Origin: QHXW01 sp963768075
GTDB lineage: Bacteria > Acidobacteriota > Terriglobia > Bryobacterales > Bryobacteraceae
NCBI GenBank assembly: GCA_963768075.1
Contig: CAVYHD010000040.1
Location: forward strand, 124,001 to 188,000
Reading direction: 5' to 3'
DNA length: 64,000 nucleotides
A model generated the notes under the pieces. It was given only the letters and a program-made list of their open reading frames with translations. It was not told where the DNA came from and made no database searches. Shown in pieces: positions 1 through 9,384 of the stretch. The position numbers were made by a program, and so were the translations under genes. Each line of letters starts with the position of its first letter. Position 1 is the stretch's first letter.

Positions 1-107
1 GGATACTTCTTCTCTTCGCGGAATTTCCCGATCAGCAGCTCGAAGCCGGCCTGCGGGCCGCGAGAGCGGAGGGCCGCATCGAGCGCGTCGAACAGATCGT
101 CCGGCAT
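1..107 (-). CDS. Hypothetical protein, N-terminal fragment cut by window edge
   Basis: An ATG at 107 opens a frame that runs off the left edge, giving about 35 residues beginning MPDDLFDALDAALRSRG. It lies 47 bp downstream of the galT stop on the same strand, so the two are probably co-transcribed. No domain can be assigned from so short a piece. The start resembles hypothetical acidobacterial proteins I recall, but I cannot confirm that. There is no strong Shine-Dalgarno sequence. Confidence 0.55.
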   Translation of the reverse strand, partial: MPDDLFDALDAALRSRGPQAGFELLIGKFREEKKY

Positions 108-154
108 GCTGCCGATATCATAGCGCGCCGGCGGCGAGCCGCAGGGGGCAGGGT

Positions 155-1159
155 CTACCCCAGCCCGGCATCGCGCAAAAACTTCGCGGATTCTTCCGGC
201 GGCGTGGGGTTGATATAGAATCCCGTGCCCCACTCGAATCCCGCCACTTTCGTCAGCCGCGGCATGATTTCGATGTGCCAATGATAATGGGGATTGGCGG
301 GTTCCTGCAGGGGCGCGGTGTGCATCAGGAAATTGTAGGCCGGTCTTTCCAGCGTCTTGTCGAGCTTGCGCAGCGTCGAGCGCAGCACCCAGGCCAGGTT
401 TTGCAGGTCCGGCGCGCCGCATTCCTCGAAATGCGAATCATGGCGCTTGGGGACGATCCAGGTTTCGAACGGAAACCGCGCGGCGTAAGGCTCAATCACC
501 ACGAATCGCTCGGTCTCGGTAACCAGGCGCGCGCTCGCCTGAGCCTCCTGCCGGACAATATCGCAAAACACGCAGCGCTCTTTGAAGTTGTAGTACACCT
601 GCGCGCCATCGAGTTCTTCCTTCACGCGCTTGGGGATGACCGGCAACGCGATGATCTGCGAATGCGGATGCTCCAGCGTGGCGCCGGCTTGTTCGCCGTG
701 ATTCTTGAACCATAGGATGTAGCGCAGACGGTGGTCCTTCTTCAGGTCGAGCACGCGCTCGCGAAATGCCCAGAGCACGTCCTCCACCTGCTTCTCGCCC
801 AGGGTCGCCAGCGTCGCGGTGTGATCCGGGGTCTCGATAATCACTTCGTGAGCGCCAATGCCCGACATCCGGTCGAACATCCCGTCCCCCTGGCGCGCCA
901 ATTCGCCTTCAATGCCGAGCACTGGAAACTTGTTGGGGATGACGCGCAACGACCAGCCCGCCTGGTTGGCCCCTCCATTTACACGATACGCCAGCAACTC
1001 CGGAGGCGTCTTCTCTTCGTTTCCGTAGCAGAAGGGGCAGAAACGCGGCGCCGCGGAGACAACCACGGGCTCGCGGCTGAAATCGGAGGGCCGGCGCGCG
1101 CGATCGGTCGCAATGATGACCCAGCGGCCCGTGATGGGGTCCTTACGAAGTTCTGGCAA
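155..1159 (-). CDS. galT: Galactose-1-phosphate uridylyltransferase
   Basis: Leloir-pathway enzyme that exchanges UMP between UDP-glucose and galactose-1-phosphate in the cytoplasm. The 334-residue product has the usual length and two HIT-like halves. Residues C41 and C44 (CPFC) and a second CVFC pair at 196-199 look like metal ligands. The HPHSQ block at 164-168 carries the nucleophilic His166, and an HYHWH cluster lies at 291-295. The start codon is TTG (1157-1159): it gives the conserved MPELRKDPITGRWV opening and no ATG fits better. A partial hypothetical gene follows closely on the same strand. No other Leloir gene is in view. The assignment is firm at family level. Confidence 0.95.
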   Translation of the reverse strand: MPELRKDPITGRWVIIATDRARRPSDFSREPVVVSAAPRFCPFCYGNEEKTPPELLAYRVNGGANQAGWSLRVIPNKFPVLGIEGELARQGDGMFDRMSGIGAHEVIIETPDHTATLATLGEKQVEDVLWAFRERVLDLKKDHRLRYILWFKNHGEQAGATLEHPHSQIIALPVIPKRVKEELDGAQVYYNFKERCVFCDIVRQEAQASARLVTETERFVVIEPYAARFPFETWIVPKRHDSHFEECGAPDLQNLAWVLRSTLRKLDKTLERPAYNFLMHTAPLQEPANPHYHWHIEIMPRLTKVAGFEWGTGFYINPTPPEESAKFLRDAGLG

Positions 1160-1254
1160 TTTCGATGAAAGCCTTCACCGCACGCAGGCGTTCTTGGGCT
1201 GCGCGCCGGACTGTTCAAGAATACGCACAGGCCCACAAAGCCTGCGACAGGCTA

Positions 1255-1689
1255 TTATAGCGTCCGCCTGGGACCGAAGGCATCCCGTAAAAGCCCGATA
1301 GCCGGAGGGTGTGTTAATAAGATGCTGACGATATCGAACCGCACGACGCCCCAGTCCACCCCCGCGCGCCGGACATAATCGCGCGCCGCGTGCTCGATGT
1401 ACGCCTGTTTTTCCGCATCCACCGCCCGATCCGGCGTCCCGAACTCATCGGTGGCGCGCGTTTTCACCTCGATGAAAGCGAGCTGATCCTTCTCCCATGC
1501 GATCAGATCGATCTCGCCGGCCCCGGCGCGCGGCCGGTAATTTCGCGCCATGATGAGGAATCCCTGGCGCCGGAGAAAGCGGTGAGCCAAGTCTTCTCCG
1601 CGCCTGCCGGTGGCAAAATCGGGGTCAGCGCCGCGCCGCCGCGCGCGATCACGGGCGCGATCGGCAAGACGGTAAAGAAGCGAGAGCAT
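1255..1689 (-). CDS. YraN/UPF0102 family nuclease-fold protein
   Basis: A small protein of the UPF0102 (YraN) family, which has the restriction-endonuclease-like fold and is of uncertain cellular function. The family signature is clear: a GRRGEDLAHRFL helix, then NYRPRAGAGEIDLIAWE and FIEVKTR, which form the E-D-ExK type active-site core. I chose the ATG at 1689 (MLSLLYRLAD). A TTG three codons upstream (1698) is also possible; neither has a strong Shine-Dalgarno sequence. It lies upstream of galT on the same strand with a gap of about 95 bp. Confidence 0.88.
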   Translation of the reverse strand: MLSLLYRLADRARDRARRRGADPDFATGRRGEDLAHRFLRRQGFLIMARNYRPRAGAGEIDLIAWEKDQLAFIEVKTRATDEFGTPDRAVDAEKQAYIEHAARDYVRRAGVDWGVVRFDIVSILLTHPPAIGLLRDAFGPRRTL

Positions 1690-1768
1690 ATCAACCAAGT
1701 AAGTAGCTTCACGCCGACTGAATTCTCGTCGATCTCCGCGCTTGCGGGCCAGAGTTACCGGGCGCTCG

Positions 1769-2323
1769 TCACTTCAGCACCTCAAACTCAAACTCCATTA
1801 CCTTCCCGCGCACGACATAGCAGAGGTAGTGCTCCCAAAACTTCCGGTACCGCGGAAAATGGTTCACCAGGAACTCGAATCCAAGCCATCTCCAGAACGC
1901 CAGCAGCTTCACCCGCACGGAGATCTCGCGGAACCGCGCCTTCGAATAGTATCCGAAGCCGCCGTGGTTGGGGCCGAAATAGCGGAAGGAAAAACTGTTC
2001 AGATGGCTGCGATGCGTCGGGTCGCAGAACGAGCTGAAATCGGTATAGTGCGGCGTCTCGATGCGCACTGTGCCGCCCGGCCGCGCGAGGCGATGAAACT
2101 CCTCCATGGACGCGATCACGTCCTCCACGTGCTCGATGACGTGGATCGCCGTCACCCGGTCGAAACTGTTATCGCGGAAGGGATACGGCGTGCGGTTGAG
2201 ATCGCACAGGACGTCGGCGCGGCTCGCCGGATTGCGGTCAATGCCGATCGCGCCCGGCTGCTTGTTAATTCCGCAGCCGACGTCGAGCGTTTTTACGTTT
2301 CGTGGATCGTGATTTTCAGGCAC
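1769..2323 (-). CDS. SAM-dependent methyltransferase, type 11
   Basis: A class-I methyltransferase of 184 residues. Motif I is seen as LDVGCGINKQ (residues 13-22) and an acidic ribose-binding position as IGIDRN. The post-motif HVIEHVEDV and the LARPGGTVRIETPH strand are typical of methyltransferase domain 11. The substrate cannot be inferred. The start is GTG at 2323, overlapping the last 31 bp of the upstream aminotransferase gene in another frame, so translation is probably coupled. The C-terminus is rich in aromatic and basic residues and may lie near a membrane or glycan substrate, but this is speculation. Confidence 0.85.
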   Translation of the reverse strand: MPENHDPRNVKTLDVGCGINKQPGAIGIDRNPASRADVLCDLNRTPYPFRDNSFDRVTAIHVIEHVEDVIASMEEFHRLARPGGTVRIETPHYTDFSSFCDPTHRSHLNSFSFRYFGPNHGGFGYYSKARFREISVRVKLLAFWRWLGFEFLVNHFPRYRKFWEHYLCYVVRGKVMEFEFEVLK

Positions 2324-3652
2324 TCTTCCAATACATCAACGGCGAAGGCAGCCTGGTCGCGCGTGATCACCAGCGGCGGGCACAGCCGGATGGAGTTCTC
2401 CCCCGCCCCCAGCACTAACAGACCGCGCTCGAACGCCAACTGGAGCACCCGGTTCCGGGCCGCCGGCGCCCGTTCCCTGGTCTGCTGATCGCGCACCAGC
2501 TCAATCCCGATCATCAGTCCCAGCCCGCGGACCTCACCGACAATCGGGAACCGCGCCGGCCAGTCCCGCAAACGGTCCATAATGTACGCGCCGATTTTCG
2601 CCGCGTTCGCGACCAGCTCCTGTTCCAGCAGCTCAATCGTCACCAGCGCCGCGGCGCACGAAACCGGGTTGCCTCCAAACGTAGAAGCATGCGCGCCCGG
2701 CGGCCACGTCATTAAATCGCGCCCGCGCCACTGTCGCCCCGAGCGGCAGTCCGCTCGCGATCCCTTTCGCCACCGCCAGTATGTCCGGCGCCGCGTGAAA
2801 ATGCTCCGCCGCCCACATCTTCCCGGTCCGGCCCATCCCCGACTGCACTTCGTCGAAAACGAGCAGCATACCAAAACGTTTGGCGATGCGTGCCAGTTCG
2901 TCGAAGAATTTTTGCGGCGGCACGACATAGCCGCCCTCTCCCTGCACCGGCTCAACTACGATCGCCGCCACCTCATCGGCAGGTAGGATCGTCTTCAACA
3001 GCTGGTCTTCGATTACCTTCGCACATTCCACCGCGCAGGTGTCCGGCGACTTGCCATAAGCGCACCGGTAGCAATACGCGTACGGAATATGGTGCACGCC
3101 CGGCATCAGCGGGCTAAACCCGCGGCGCTGCACCGGCTTGCTCGCTGTCAACGCCAGCGATCCCATGGTCCGCCCGTGGAACCCGCCGAGGAATGCGATG
3201 AATTTCTCTCGCCCCGTCGCATACCGCGCCAGCTTGAGCGCCCCTTCCATCGCCTCGGTTCCCGAATTGCCGAAGGAAACACGCCGCTCCCCGCCGCCCG
3301 GCGCAAGAGCCGCCAGCTTCTCCGCCAGTTCCACCATGTTTTCGTAATAGAAGTCGGTGCCCGACATGTGCACCAACTGCGCCGCCTGCCGTTGAATCGC
3401 GTCGACCACTTTTGGGTGACAATGCCCCGTCGCCACTACCGCGATACCCGCATTGAAATCAAGGAACCGGTTCCCGTCGACGTCCTCGACGATCGCGCCT
3501 TCTCCGCGGCTTACCACTAGCGGATAGGCGCGCGTGTATGACGGCGAGACCACTTTTTGATCCCGCTCGATGATTTTCCGCGCGCGCGGCCCGGGCAGCG
3601 CGCCATGGACCAACGGCAGGTCCGGATGAACGGCATCCAGCGTGCTTTTCAT
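2293..3652 (-). pseudogene. Class-III PLP aminotransferase, one frameshift
   Basis: Fold-type I aminotransferase of the acetylornithine/4-aminobutyrate group. The N-terminal frame runs from ATG 3652, backed by GGAGG at 3658-3662, through NSGTEAMEGALKLAR, the FHGRTMG block, EPVQGEGG, and the LVFDEVQSGMGRTG cofactor-binding aspartate strand. The lysine loop reads AVAKGIASGLPLGA. Homology then jumps to another frame (TWPPGAHASTFGGNPVSCAAAL and onward) at about 2718-2732, inside a GC-rich stretch. One inserted base would restore the protein. Both halves are otherwise well conserved, so a sequencing indel is likelier than decay. Exact substrate unknown; the CYRCAYGKSP insert resembles broad-specificity omega-amino-acid transaminases. 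Confidence 0.82.
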
Positions 3653-3862
3653 AAAATCCTCCAAATCTTGTTCTTTCTTGGAGCAGACGCACCAGTGAGG
3701 AGGGTTACTAATCAGAGCCAAAGAGGCTGGGACGCGCGTTGGCGGGCCGGAACTGCATGGCTACTTTTATTCTAGCGCCGGGGGACTCCGCCAGATACCC
3801 CAAAAACACGATAAATATCGGCTTTGCCCACCCCTGGCGCTTGTTAATTCGCGGCTATCCCT

Positions 3863-3891
3863 TTGCCCTTCTCCCTCCGCGTCGCTATACT
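3863..3891 (+). promoter_or_regulatory. Candidate sigma-70 promoter of the M16 peptidase gene
   Basis: TTGCCC at 3863-3868, a 17 bp spacer, and TATACT at 3886-3891. Transcription would start near 3898, about 25 nt before the GTG start. The region between the divergent aminotransferase and peptidase genes is otherwise featureless. Confidence 0.5.
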
Positions 3892-3923
3892 CGCTGAAAA
3901 CACCCAATTTAAGAGGTATCATC

Positions 3924-6650
3924 GTGCGCATTCGCATCACCGCTAGCCTGCTCTTTCTCCTGTGCCAAATCGCCGGCGCTCAGGGAATTATTGATATCGA
4001 CATCCCATACCAGAAATTCGTCCTCAAAAACGGCCTGACCGTTATCGTCCATGAGGACCACAAAGCCCCCATCGTGGCCGTCAACATCTGGTATCACGTC
4101 GGCTCGAAGAATGAACGGCCGGGCAAGACCGGTTTTGCCCACCTGTATGAGCACCTCATGTTCGGTGGCAGCGAGCACTTCAAACGCCGCTACATCGAAG
4201 CCATGGAGGCCATTGGCGCCACCGACCTCAACGGCACCACCAGCGAGGACCGCACCAACTTCTTCGAAAATGTGCCCACGTCCGCCCTCGACTACACCCT
4301 GTGGCTGGAGTCCGACCGCATGGGCTACATGTTGGCCGCCGTCGATCAGAAAACGCTCGATCTCCAGCGCGGCGTCGTGCAGAACGAGAAGCGCCAGGGC
4401 GAAAACCAGCCCTATGGCGTCACCGAGCAACTGCTGGTGCAGAACACCTACCCGGCGGGCCATTCCTACTCGTGGACCGTCATCGGCTCGATGGACGATC
4501 TCAACGCCGCCTCGCTCGATGACGTCCACCAATGGTTCAAAACATACTACGGACCCTCCAACGCCGTGATCGTCATCGCCGGCGATATCGACGTGCAAAC
4601 CGCGCGCGAGAAGGTCGAGAAGTACTTCGGCGATATTCCCGCCGGACCGCCCATTGCCAGGCAGCAGGTGTGGATCGCCAAAATGACCGGTACGCACCGC
4701 CAGGTGGTTCAGGACCGGGTCCCGCAAGCCCGCATTTACAAGGTCTGGAACATGCCCGAAGCGGGCAGCGCGGACGCCGATTATCTCGACCTGGTGAGCG
4801 ATGTCCTGGCGCATGGGAAGAACTCGCGCCTCTACAAAAGGCTGGTTTACGACGATCAGATCGCGACCGACGCCAGCGCCTACGTGGACGAACGGGAAAT
4901 CAGCAGCCAGTTCTTCATCCGGGCCACCGCGAAACCGGGCGGCGACCTGGCAAAGGTTGAGAAAGCCGCCGACGAAGAACTGGCGCGCTTCCTGGAATCC
5001 GGACCGACCGAGCACGAGCTCGACCGTGTGAAGACCGAGTTCATGGCCAATTTTGTTCGCGGCATCGAGCGCATCGGTGGATTCGGCGGCAAGTCCGACC
5101 GCCTGGCCCAGAGCCAGGTTTTCGAAGGTAGCCCCGACGCGTACAAAATTACGCTGAAGCGCGTTCAGGCCGCCACCGCTGAGGATCTGCGCGCCGCCGC
5201 GCGGCGCTGGCTCTCTGACGGCGTCTACGTCCTGGAGGTTTACCCGTTCCCTACGTACTCCACCGTCGCCGGTAATGTTGACCGCTCAAAGCTGCCCGTA
5301 CCCGGCGCGCCGCCCGAGCTCCGTCTGCCGAAGCTCCAGCATGCCTCGCTCAGCAACGGCCTCAAAATAGTCCTCGCGGAACGGCATGAGATCCCGCTCG
5401 TCAGTTTCTGGCTGAGCGTTGACGCCGGATACGCTGCCGACCAGTTCGGCCTCCCCGGAACCGCCAAGCTGACCTCCGCCCTTCTGAACGGCGGCACCAA
5501 GTCGCGCACCGCGCTCCAGATCAGCGATGAGCAGGCCATGCTCGGCGCTCAGTTAGGCGCCTATTCGAATCTCGATTCCTCGATCGTCAGCCTTTCCGCC
5601 CTGAAAGCCAAAGTCGATCCCTCGCTCGCGCTCTTTGCCGACGTTATCCTCAACCCGGTATTCCCGCAGGCCGATTTCGACCGCCAGAAGAAGCTTCAGG
5701 TCGCCGCCATCCAGCGCGAAAAGGTCACCGGGATTCAGATGAGTCTGCGCGTCTTCCCCGCTCTGATCTACGGAAAGGCGCATGCCTATGGCAACCCGCT
5801 GACCGGCTCCGGTACCGAAGCGAGCGTGGCTAAGCTGACCCGCGATGACCTGGTGAAATTCCACTCAACCTGGTTCCATCCGAACGACGCAACTCTCGTC
5901 GTGGTAGGCGATATCACCCTCGCGGAATTGACGCCCCGCATCGAGAAGCTCTTTGCCGGCTGGCAAAAGGGAGAAGTCCCGAAGAAAAATATCGGCCGCG
6001 TGGAGCTGCCGGCGAAGCCAACCGTTTATCTGCTGGACCGGCCCGGCGCGCTGCAATCCGACATCATTGTGGCCGAGGTAGCGCCGCCCAAGAACAATCC
6101 CGGGGAGATTGCCATTGAAACCATGAATGCGATCCTCGGCGGCGAGTTCGGCGCCCGCATCAATATGAACCTGCGCGAGGACAAGCACTGGTCCTATGGC
6201 GCGTTTACCTTATTCGTCGAAGCGCGCGGCCAGCAGCCCTTCGTCGTTTACGCACCGGTACAGACCGACAAGACCAAGGAATCGCTGGTCGAGATCAACA
6301 ACGAGCTGCATGGTATCGTCGGCGCCCATCCGCCCACCGCTGAGGAGCTGCAAAAGGCGCAGAATACCATCATTCTGCAACTGCCGGGCTCGCGCGAGAC
6401 CATCAATGAGGTCGGCAGCTCCGTCCTCGATCTAGTCCGTTTCGGCCTCCCCGACGACTATTACCAAACCTACGCCGCCAAAGTGCGCTCGCTAAACACT
6501 GCCGATGTGAGTGATGCCGCCCACACTGCCATTCACACCGACAATATGGTCTGGGTCGTGGTCGGCGACCGCGCCAAACTCGAGGCGCCCATCCGGGAAT
6601 TGGGGTTGGGCGAAGTCAAACTCCTGGACGCTGACGGCAACCCGCTGTAA
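3924..6650 (+). CDS. M16 family zinc metallopeptidase, two-domain, secreted
   Basis: A pitrilysin-type peptidase of 908 residues. A signal peptide occupies about residues 1-20 (FLLCQIAGAQ). The inverted zinc motif HLYEH is at 73-77, with the distal glutamate probably E155 in VVQNEKRQGE. A second M16 module starts near residue 470 and lacks HxxEH, reading GLPGTAKLTSALL there, so it is the non-catalytic partner half, as in fused M16B proteins. The expected role is degradation of peptides in the periplasm. The start is GTG 3924 with AAGAGGT upstream. No operon partner is evident; a short exported protein gene follows. Confidence 0.92.
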   Translation: MRIRITASLLFLLCQIAGAQGIIDIDIPYQKFVLKNGLTVIVHEDHKAPIVAVNIWYHVGSKNERPGKTGFAHLYEHLMFGGSEHFKRRYIEAMEAIGATDLNGTTSEDRTNFFENVPTSALDYTLWLESDRMGYMLAAVDQKTLDLQRGVVQNEKRQGENQPYGVTEQLLVQNTYPAGHSYSWTVIGSMDDLNAASLDDVHQWFKTYYGPSNAVIVIAGDIDVQTAREKVEKYFGDIPAGPPIARQQVWIAKMTGTHRQVVQDRVPQARIYKVWNMPEAGSADADYLDLVSDVLAHGKNSRLYKRLVYDDQIATDASAYVDEREISSQFFIRATAKPGGDLAKVEKAADEELARFLESGPTEHELDRVKTEFMANFVRGIERIGGFGGKSDRLAQSQVFEGSPDAYKITLKRVQAATAEDLRAAARRWLSDGVYVLEVYPFPTYSTVAGNVDRSKLPVPGAPPELRLPKLQHASLSNGLKIVLAERHEIPLVSFWLSVDAGYAADQFGLPGTAKLTSALLNGGTKSRTALQISDEQAMLGAQLGAYSNLDSSIVSLSALKAKVDPSLALFADVILNPVFPQADFDRQKKLQVAAIQREKVTGIQMSLRVFPALIYGKAHAYGNPLTGSGTEASVAKLTRDDLVKFHSTWFHPNDATLVVVGDITLAELTPRIEKLFAGWQKGEVPKKNIGRVELPAKPTVYLLDRPGALQSDIIVAEVAPPKNNPGEIAIETMNAILGGEFGARINMNLREDKHWSYGAFTLFVEARGQQPFVVYAPVQTDKTKESLVEINNELHGIVGAHPPTAEELQKAQNTIILQLPGSRETINEVGSSVLDLVRFGLPDDYYQTYAAKVRSLNTADVSDAAHTAIHTDNMVWVVVGDRAKLEAPIRELGLGEVKLLDADGNPL

Positions 6651-6729
6651 ACCGCCAGTTTCCGGGTGCAGAGCCGCAAACATTCATCCGCTCGACGCGA
6701 TCCGAACCGGCTAGGTCTATACTCAAGTG

Positions 6730-7403
6730 ATGCGGGTCTGGCTGGCACTCGCGCTCGTTTCCGCGCCGTGGCTATACGCCCAGACCGAGCACAAAGACAA
6801 AGCCACCGACTATCCTGTCCATGCTACCGCCGGACGCGTCTCCATCGGTGCTGACTATCTGATCCACAGCATCCCCGCCGGCGGCCAGACTTTCCTCGCT
6901 AAGGATTACCTCGTAGTAGAGGTCGCCGTTTTCCCGGCCTCCGCCGAGCCGGTCACCATCGATGGCAACACTTTCAAACTCCGTCTGAATGGTCAAAAGT
7001 TTCCGCTGACTTCGGTCGCGCCCGGTTTCGTCGCCGCGTCGCTCAAGTACCCGGATTGGGAGCAGCATCCGACCGCCGAGGCCTCCGCCGGAGTGGGGGA
7101 CGCCGGCGTGATCTTCGGCCGTCCGCCGGCCGTTGGCCGGTTCCCCGGCGATCCAACCGACACCCAGAATCGCCTCCCGCCGCAGCCCGCGCGCCCACCG
7201 CCGAAGAACAGAACGGCATCGAGCGCCAGCCGTCCGAAACTTCCGACGAGGCAATCGCCCGCACCGCCCTCGTTGAAGGCCCCGCCGATCACCCGGTGAG
7301 CGGCTTTCTTTATTTCCCGCATAAAGGCAAAATAAAGTCGCTGAAATCGATCGAGCTGATCTATCAGTCCAAAAATGTATCCGTAACATTAAAGCTGCTG
7401 TAA
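6730..7403 (+). pseudogene. Exported hypothetical protein, one frameshift
   Basis: ATG 6730 gives a signal peptide (WLALALVSAPWLYAQ) followed by a beta-rich domain with an AKDYLVVEVAVFP segment. A frame change at about 7180-7190, in a G/C run, leads to a second conserved-looking stretch ending FLYFPHKGKIKSLKSIELIY and stopping at 7403. The closing hydrophobic-strand pattern looks genuine, so the two frames belong together. I do not recognise a named family; the layout suggests a periplasmic or surface protein. TATACT at 6718-6723 is so close to the ATG that a leaderless mRNA is possible. It may simply be intact with one sequencing indel. Confidence 0.6.
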
Positions 7404-7423
7404 TTGCGGCAGGTCCTCGAAGC

Positions 7424-8233
7424 TCAGTGCGGCTTTGCCGTCGCCGCTTCCTTGGCAGCAGGTGCCGGAGCAGCAGGCGCTGGAGCAGCCGGTTCTGCGC
7501 CGGCTTTCGGAGTCAGGTTCTGTACGATCACCGAAATGCGGCGGTTCGAAGGGTTCGTCGGATCGCTCGGTATGCGCAGCCTTTGGTCGGCGAATCCCCG
7601 CACCTGGGTCACCTGGTTGGGGCGCAAGCCGCTGGCCGACATCAGGCGGCGGGCGGCATTCGACCGGTCGGCGGAGAGTTCCCAGTTGGTGTAGTCGGTC
7701 CGGCCCGCGAATGGGGCCGCGTCGGTGTGGCCTTCGATCAGAATTGAATTGGGCAAGTGGCCCAGCTCTTCGGCCAGCCGCTCCAGAAGTGCTTGGCCCT
7801 GGTCGCTCGGGCGCGCGTTGCCGCTATCGAAGAACATGCCCTTCTCGGTTTCGAGCAGCTCGATGCGCAGGCCTTCGCTCGTGATGATGAGCTGCACGTT
7901 GTTCTTCATCTTTTCGAATTTGGGCATGGTGCGCATCGCCTGCTCCAGCCGTTCCTTGATCTTGTTCATGTCGTCTTTGTTTACGGTCAAGCTCTCACCG
8001 ACGCCGCCGAGGGTGCTGCCCATCAGCTTGCCGCTGCCGGTCGGGTCCTGAAAGTAACTGCCAACGGCTTTCTTCACCTTCTCGCTGCTGCTCAGCAGCC
8101 AGAGAACAATGAACAAGGCCATCATCGCGGTGACGAAATCCGCGTAAGCCACTTTCCACGCGCCGCCATGATGGCCCGCGTGGACTTTCTTCTTGATGAT
8201 GATGATCGGTGCGCAATTTTCCGACTCGGGCAT
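7424..8233 (-). CDS. motB: MotB-type motor/OmpA-domain protein
   Basis: Stator protein that anchors a proton-driven motor to peptidoglycan. The product has 269 residues: a cytoplasmic N-terminus, one membrane helix (about 33-48, TAMMALFIVLWLL) preceded by the proton-binding Asp32 in YADFVTA, a linker, and an OmpA-like peptidoglycan-binding domain (about 140-245) with ILIEGHTDAAPF and LSADRSNAARR. The C-terminus is Ala/Pro-rich. It lies 8 bp downstream of motA. With no flagellar genes nearby, the pair may power flagella encoded elsewhere or act as another ExbBD/MotAB-type energiser. Confidence 0.9.
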   Translation of the reverse strand: MPESENCAPIIIIKKKVHAGHHGGAWKVAYADFVTAMMALFIVLWLLSSSEKVKKAVGSYFQDPTGSGKLMGSTLGGVGESLTVNKDDMNKIKERLEQAMRTMPKFEKMKNNVQLIITSEGLRIELLETEKGMFFDSGNARPSDQGQALLERLAEELGHLPNSILIEGHTDAAPFAGRTDYTNWELSADRSNAARRLMSASGLRPNQVTQVRGFADQRLRIPSDPTNPSNRRISVIVQNLTPKAGAEPAAPAPAAPAPAAKEAATAKPH

Positions 8234-8241
8234 GACTCCGG

Positions 8242-9150
8242 CTATCCTGCCGTAGCGGGCGCTGGCGCCCCGGCGCCCACGGCCTCAGGCGCGGCGTCCG
8301 CGCGCTGCTTGCAGTATTTTTCGGTTTCCTGAAAGGTCGGACGCACCTCGGGCGGAATCACCCGGCGCGCAAACTCCACTGACAGGATCGGCGCGGCCCC
8401 GCGCACAAATGCCGCAACCCCACGCGCAAGCAATGGTAGAGCTGCGCTTCCCCCTCGTTGGCTTTGGCCATGTTCGCCGCCAGCGGCCCCAGAAATCCGT
8501 AGCACAGCAGGATCCCGAGAAATGTTCCCACCAGCGCCGCCGCCACCTTGTGCCCAATCTCTTCCGGCGGACCGCCCAGCGCGCCCATCGTAATGACCAC
8601 GCCCAGCACCGCCGCCACAATTCCCAGACCCGGCAGCGAGTCGGCCACAGTGCTGAGCGCCGCCACCGGAGCGTTGGTCGCCGCGATGGTGCACTTCCAT
8701 GTCCATCTCCATCAGTTGATCCAGCTCAAACGGGCTCACCCCGCCCCCCACGAACATCCGCAGCGTGTCGCACACAAAGTGCAGCGCGTGGTGGTCCGCC
8801 AGGAACTTCGGATATTTCTTGAAGATCTCGCTCTTGGATGGATCTTCGATGTCGCCCTCCAGCTTCACGGCGCCGTACTTGCGTGAATACTGAAATAATT
8901 CGTACATCATTTTCAGATATTCCAGATAATACGCCTTCGTGTACGGGCTGGCTTTCAATACGCCCAACGCGCCCTTCGCAATGCTAATGACCGTGGCCAG
9001 TGGGTTGGCAATGAGGACCGTACCGGCCGCGGCGCCGCCGATGATGACCAACTCCGCCGGCTGCATCAGCACCAGCAGATTGCCATGCTCCATCAGATAG
9101 CCGCCGACGATGGCCCCTATAACAACCAAAACTCCAATGATGGCAAACAT
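8242..9150 (-). pseudogene. motA: MotA-type stator protein, two compensating frameshifts
   Basis: Proton-channel partner of the adjacent MotB. ATG 9150 starts FAIIGVLVVIGAIVGGYLME (first helix), then the second helix and the cytoplasmic region to DQLMEMDMEVHH. There the frame breaks (about 8685-8695). The next part, ALSTVADSLPGLGIVAAVLG through the final two helices, is in another frame. Near 8400-8420 the original frame resumes (SVEFARRVIPPEVRPTFQ). Two opposite shifts that leave every MotA block readable point to sequencing errors or a very recent lesion. The Pro/Gly residues of the last helices are retained. Confidence 0.83.
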
Positions 9151-9384
9151 GTGAGTGTGGCCCCGGATCTGCCGAAGCCCGAAAATGTGCTCCCGCTTTA
9201 AATGCTGTGCGCCAGTCCGGACGAGGCCAGGCACGTCCGGAAACGCCTACTAAATTGCATCATTTCTTTGCCTTTTTCGGCAAGTCATCTAAAGACAGTA
9301 TCGATTCGAAACTCTGGTTATCGTGCGCCGCCGAGGTAAAATTGGCGGGAACATGAGGCCGGTGCGGAACGTATCATAATCGGG

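Noticed and set aside
3909..5015. A 368-codon open frame on the minus strand
   Set aside because: Antisense to the M16 peptidase, whose catalytic motif is intact; no family sequence is visible in the shadow frame.
9268..9283. TTGCC/GGCAA hairpin and GCCGAAAA as a sigma-28 motility promoter for motA
   Set aside because: The -10-like octamer matches, but no TAAA element lies at the required spacing.
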